Shown one piece after another: positions 58,541 to 64,000 of a stretch of DNA of 64,000 bases. Source of the stretch: Ophiostoma sp. CBS 140.51 (Eukaryota > Ascomycota > Sordariomycetes > Ophiostomatales > Ophiostomataceae). The notes below the pieces were generated by a model. It worked only from the letters and a program-made list of their open reading frames with translations, had not been told where the DNA came from and did not search any database. The DNA lies in the NCBI GenBank assembly GCA_029298735.1, contig JANSLP010000007.1:310001-374000 (forward strand). Direction: 5' to 3'. Every line of letters starts with the position of its first letter. Positions within the stretch are counted from its first letter, which is position 1. Position numbers and translations under genes: made by a program.

Positions 58541-61500
58541 TTGAAAAAATCACTGCCCCCCAGGAGCATAAGTGACTCTGAAAACCTAATTCCTCCGAGA
58601 CGGTTTCCTCCGCTCGATCCTCCACCCGATACTGGCAAGTAGTCTGCTGTCGTCGATTTCGATGGTCGAGAGAACGATAGATTGATGTCGGCTGATCTAG
58701 TCGTCCTATTTGACGTCTTTAGATTGACAATCGTATTTCGTGGGCGAACTAATAGTGGCAGAACATAGCAAACTCGTGTCGGGTAGCCGGGTATCGATTA
58801 ATGAGTAGATGGCTGGGGATATTAAGCGTGTCCTCGGAAAAGATATTCGACAGTCGAAATGAGGCGATATAATCAAGCAAGTCGACAAAGGAAAACGAAA
58901 TTAAGAGGCGAGAAGATAAAAGGGAAATGAGAACGAATGAATGAATGTAAACAAAGTGAGCGAGATGTCAATGTCGATGCCTGTCCAAGGCGAGTCGTTT
59001 TGGTGAGGAAAAGAATGGAAAGAAAGATTGTGGCAAAAGCACAAAAAATGGTGAGAAAAGAAGGACGAGAAAGAAAGAGAGACTAATCCGAGGCGTTCCA
59101 GAGTTCGGAAAGGAGAGCGAATAGTAAAAGGCGGGCTGCAATAAGCTTTGTAACAGCCCAATCAAACGGTAGCCTGTCTGAGAATAAAAGTGAGCAAGCA
59201 GATCGTAAAATTAACAACAATGTGGAAAAGTTAAAAGAGAAAATATGAAAAAAGGAATCAAAATGTGACAGGAAGAGAGAAAGTCAGGAACGGGGGAGTG
59301 ACGGGCGAGAGGCTGTGGCTGGCTTCAGAACATCAGACAAGCCCGTCTGGGTTGCGTTGGGTACTGGTCCCTCTCCTTGGGACGGTCTTTCTGGGGCAAA
59401 TGGCAGCCAAAATGATACCAACAATGCTCCGTAGACATCTGACAGGATACCCTCACTGAGAGAGAAAAGCAGACGTTCTTGGGCAACGGAGTACAAACCA
59501 AACGCACAGGTGGTGCCCGTTAGTAGTTGGTACGAAGTAGACCAGGGGTGGGAAGAGATAGGGGCGCGGGAGTTCAGGACATGCAACACGCGCACGGAGA
59601 CAGGGTCAATACTGTGATGCCCCTGTATCCGTCGTCTGCGAGCAGAGTCTCATAGCCCTCCAAACGCATTTTCTCACGCACAAGATAGACTTGACGTGAC
59701 AATTGACGGCAGTTTGGATCGATGCGAGGCTGCTCGCTTGGGTCAAAGGGGCCTGCTTGCTGGACTGCGTGCATGGAAATGTGCTTGTTGTGCCTGTGTT
59801 TTCCCCGTATGTTCAGAGGCTTGAGAGGCCTCGATGTTGCATTGGTGAAGGGACAAGGAGAAGGTAGCAAGGGGGAGGGAAAGGGGGTGTGACGTGAAAA
59901 CAGCCGGGTTGCAGGCTAAGATGGTGAAAAAGAAGATCACGTACCCTTTGCGTTTCGAGACTTGCCCGTTCTAATCAGTCAGCAGTTCGTCTCATCGGTG
60001 GATGAAAGAGAAGAGCAGATAGAGCAGATCATGGCGAGAAATACAAGAGAAAAGAAAGAAAGAAAAACGAAAGAGAATGAAGCAAAAACAAAGAAGGAGG
60101 AGGGAAGCAAAGGAGGTGTCACAATATGTAAGTTGAACAAGACCGGAAGTTTTTCTGGCAACACAAAGGCGCGGAGTAATACAACAAACGGGAAGGCCAG
60201 TCGCAAACACGACAAAGGGAGGGAAGCAGCGAAAAAGGGGGGTCAAGTGGGTGACCCAAGCAGTGGATGGTGGGAAACTCGGAAAGCATCGTGGGGAAGG
60301 CTCGTGTGCAGAAACAACAAAGAGAGACATGATGTCGTAAAGGCGTTCGCATAGCGTGGCCTCACTAACACCTGAAAACTAGAAACGGTGAGGGCCACCA
60401 GGCACTTGACTGCAGTGTTTCAGGAGTGCGGGACGGACAACGCAAGGGAAGGGGGCAGCGCCAGCAAAACAGTAGCGAAAGGCAGCAAAAAAACAGAAAC
60501 CAAAAGGCCAAAAGAAGAAAAGAAGAAAAAATGTCTTGGGATGCCAAGGTACCACGAACCTTTTTAGACGATGTCTTAGATGTCCTTTAAAAAAGCCGTG
60601 TAGATCAGGGCGGGCAATCAATCACGAGCAATCGAGAGCACATGGCCGTTGGCGCGCCAGTCGCTTTTCTTGTCTTGCTTTTTTGTGGATGAGATCGGGC
60701 GGTTCCTGAAAAACTGTCGTATTTGTCGTCGAGTTAACCGTTATTCTGGCCACTTTTTGTGATTCGATGTTCGATGTTCGATGCTGGACGGGATGCGCGC
60801 GAATGATGTGCGGACGGCGTGGGCTTTTCTTCAAGAACAGACAGATGCAGTCAGTTTTGTCGCAGTCGGGTCGAGAAGAGTCTATCTTCGTGTTGTTTTA
60901 TCGTTTGAGCGTTTCGTTTTGAAGTTTTGAAAACGGTTGACAGGTTTGTTTTGTCGTCAAGACAGAACAGAAACAGTCAATATCGTCGTTAAATCGAGAA
61001 GAAAATATGGAGCGAACGGAAAACGCAGGAGAGAAAAACACGGTGATAGTCGAAAAGAGCGGCGGTAAAGAGGGTGAGTGTATCGAGGTAAGGCGTAAGG
61101 TGTAAAACGCGAAATGCAGGTCGAGATGCAGGTACCCGTCGAAAAGGGCGATGTGAGTGAAAAGGCGTCGCGAAGAGAGAAAGGAAAGAAAAAGAAAGGG
61201 CCAAAGCGAAGATACAACGCGACAAAGATCGCGGTAGCAATGAGACGGAGAGGGAGGGGAAAGGGAGGAAGGAGATGAAAGATAAAAGAGGGAAAGGGAA
61301 AGGGGAAGCAACAAAAAGGCAAAAGGCAAGAGAAGACGAAAAGAATGAATGCTACTCTCGCAGAATGAGAAAGGACGACCCAACGGGCAACAATGGCACC
61401 AGAGAAACTCGAGAGAGAGGAAGCAATGACCGGGGACAGGACAAGGGGAGCCCAGAAGCGAGGGCCAGGAACAGTCAGGAACAGTCAGGAAAGGCCAGGC

Positions 61501-64000
61501 ACAGACAGGAGCGACTGGGGCCAGGTTGCAGAGAATCGACGAAAAAAGCATAGACAGTAAGCTACGGCGTCGAGGACGACGTGACTGTTGACCATTTTGA
61601 CCGGGGTTGCTCCTTCCATCTTTGGGCGTCCCCGTCCGTTGTCAAAGCTCAGGGGGGGCAAAACAGGAAGCAGCGAACGGCAGAAAATAGGACGACAGCG
61701 ACAAAACAGAAGGCACAGAGGACTGTTGAGAGTATTGACAAAACATTATGAGAAAAAAAAACGCCGGCACCAGCACACACCAACACACGAGGCGACGAGT
61801 TACGCCTCCCCACTACGGAGGAAAACAAAATGAAGAGGAGGCCCCGGCACAGCACCATCAGGCATTCAGATGCGATTTGAGCGAACAAAAGCAGAGCTAG
61901 TCGAGCGTGATGGGGCTGTTGTAGCTGTTGTACGATGGGGCTAGACTGTGCACGCGCAAAGAAGAAGGCACGATCGTGAAAGCGCATTCCGGAAGAGGAA
62001 GCGGCTGCAGAATTTGAGACTTAGTCGGGACGAAAGAGGGCAAGCACGACGGGCGCGGCGGTGCGCGATGGGGCACGCGGTGATAAACAAAATAAAATGG
62101 ACGAAAGCAAGTGCGCACGGCAGGCAAGAGCTGCCCAGGAAAGACAGATGCAAAGTGCAGCCACAAGTCGCATTCGTGCCACCGTCGATCTCGCTCCTTC
62201 GCAGTCGTTCCTTCCTTCCCACGATGCATCTCAACTCCGTGATTCCATCACACATCACACAGAGACAGAGCGACTGACAGAGAGGTCGTGAAGGGAAGGA
62301 AATACGACATACTGGCACCCATCCAACCAGCAAGCCCCCTTTTCCACAGTCATTCGCTCCTTCCCCTGTTAACATTCCCCTGGTGCCCCCCAATTTCCCA
62401 CCTTGCGCCCAGCCAATAGCACGACACCAGCAGTCTTGACCCTTGGCGTTCTGCTATTTTTGCACTTTTTTACAGCAGTTTTTCTCAGTCCTTTTTGCAC
62501 TACACTTGCCTGCTCTCGTGTCCTGGAACGACAGTTGCTTTGAACGTTCCTCGCTGTCTCCACCCGCACACAGCCCAGACTCCTCCAAAGTGGTCGAGGT
62601 GGTCCGCAAGCGTGCAGTGCAGCGTGGGAAGGCGCGAACAAGCGCACACCACTTGCGTGGGACTGAGAGGACTGGCCAGGCCATGGCGCAGGGGTTCTGA
62701 AACCGTAGCGTCTGTCTTCCCATGTCCAGACCCAATCAGAAACGGCGGCCGCGTTGATGGGGACAGGGGCTCCGTAGCCAGTGCAGAGGTCTTTTGGTTC
62801 TTTTGGTCTTTTTCTCATATTGCGCTCTATTCTCCATCGATTCGGTGTGCGCACTATTGCGCGCGCACTCGTCTGCAGCCAAAGTATGCAGGCGTTGGCG
62901 GCTCGCTCGGCCAGCCACAGTGGGAAGGTGAGCGCAAACGAGGGCGAAAGAGGGGACAGGAAAGACAAGGGGAGTACGAGTGAGAAGTGAGTGGCCTCGT
63001 CGGGCAGGTCCGAAGAGTCGACTCAGTCGAGCGAGGATTGGAGATTGCACATTGGAAGCAACCGGGAAAACGGCTCGACGACCGACCACACAACCCGTCA
63101 AGCTCATAACAGCAAAGACACGACGAGGGGGCCAGGCCAGGGGAGGCCGACAAGTTCACATGGAAGTCCTGTGGACGAGAAAGAACGAGAAAGAACGCGA
63201 AATTAAGAGATATTGCCAGGGGAGAAGTTGACACAGGGCAGGGATCGCGAGAAACGAAAAACGACCAGAAGGGGAGACGACAAGGAGACAAGGAGACGGC
63301 CAGGAACAGGGACGAGAAGTGAAAAACGACATGAGAGGAGACACGAGAGGAAACACGACGACACTCGTGAGCGGAGACCACGGAGTACGGCATACGACGT
63401 ACGGCATGCTCTTATCAGGGCATAGACTTGGAAGACTTGAGTCTCAGCACGTGCGTGAGATATATGAGGCAACGCGTTGTGCCTCTGAAAGGGAGCTTGA
63501 GAAATCTCCGAAAATAGAGTGCCCCGATATGCGTCTAGGCAGAGGCAGAGAAAAGAAGGGGAAACGGCGTAGCCAAGACGGGGACCAGTCGTGTCTACTG
63601 AGCATGTCGTCTCAGAGATAGACATTGACGAGCAGCCCGGGCGGAGCGATCCTTTTGGTGCACCTGCGCACGCACGGCAGGTCGGGGCCGGTAGTGATAC
63701 ACCACCAAAGACAAGGTGAGTCTGGAAATACGGTGAGAGAAGCGATTTGACGTATTAAATTGTGTGCCCGTTGTCACTTTCATATTTCTCCTCTACAATG
63801 TCTGGATGCTCAGTTGTGCCCCGATACAGTTCCACGGGCAGGCAAGCATGTCGTGTTTCTCCGTGTTGACTTTGAATTTGGTTTGATTCGACTTTGACTT
63901 TGCTTTTGATTTTTCCTTTGTTCTCTACCTTTACGTCTCTTGGCACACATTTTTCTCCTTCCTCGCCGTGCCGCGTTTCAGCTTGAGAGCCCGTTCTGGA
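58541..64000. other. Long upstream region of the EGF-like gene; no gene seen
   Basis: Most of 58.9-63.6 kb is purine-rich on the + strand, so the - strand is CT-rich as in the other leaders here. Long - strand frames (60898-61551, 62369-62968, 62854-63393) are rich in Ser, Leu, Phe, Pro and Cys and lack domain-like blocks. The + strand frames are Lys/Arg/Glu-rich for the same reason. An unseen gene with several short exons cannot be excluded. Confidence 0.5.
61464..61510. repeat. ACAGTCAGGA direct repeats
   Basis: Two perfect ten-base copies followed by degraded copies (GGCCAGGCACAGACAGGA) on the purine-rich strand. Confidence 0.6.

Noticed and set aside
60898..61551. 217-codon - frame
   Set aside because: Ser/Leu/Phe-rich product of CT-rich upstream DNA; no motif.

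Overview
This is a nuclear genomic window from a filamentous ascomycete. The evidence is short introns (55 to 165 nt) with GTANGT donors, CTAAC-type branch points and CAG/TAG acceptors, GC-rich coding exons, long CT-rich leaders, and fungal families: a MUP1/LAT-type amino-acid permease, D-arabinono-1,4-lactone oxidase, an SKT5/CHS4 chitin-synthase activator, a MPC2-type pyruvate carrier, and the NDUFA2 and Fmp46 families. A Sordariomycete (possibly Ophiostomatales, Sporothrix-like) is my best guess. It rests on general resemblance, not on a search.

Layout. 1-2723 (-): 5' part of a long disordered protein that runs off the left edge, with a CT-rich upstream region and a probable 5'UTR intron. 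9844-10217 (-): a small one-domain cupin. 11917-14922 (+): a PI-specific phospholipase C whose catalytic X domain is split by a large insertion. 14923-31937: about 17 kb with no gene I can support. 31938-32347 (+): a small protein ending in a zinc-ribbon-like CxxC...CxxC tail. 32348-38308: gene-free flank. 38309-40567 (+): probable methionine/amino-acid permease. 40776-42452 (-): ALO1, divergent from an Fmp46-like gene (43110-43614, +). 44355-45209 (+): an unrecognised acidic protein with repeated FDL motifs. 45602-46046 (-): complex I subunit NDUFA2/B8, divergent from the pyruvate carrier gene MPC2 (47131-47946, +). 48415-51442 (-): SKT5/CHS4-type protein with a C-terminal CaaX box. 55673-58540 (-): single-pass membrane protein with an EGF-like motif. 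58541-64000: its CT-rich upstream region, with no gene seen.

How the genes fit together. From 40.8 to 48 kb, four of five genes encode proteins of mitochondrial families: ascorbate-analogue synthesis, a thioredoxin-fold protein, complex I and pyruvate import. They are arranged as two divergent pairs with CCAAT motifs between them. SKT5, the EGF-like membrane protein and the PLC are surface or signalling genes of a filamentous cell. Most of the window is non-coding. The long gene-free blocks show strong purine/pyrimidine strand bias, with the pyrimidine-rich strand in the sense orientation of the downstream gene. Many long open frames there are artefacts of that composition. No CRISPR array, rRNA, tRNA or intact transposon was found by eye.
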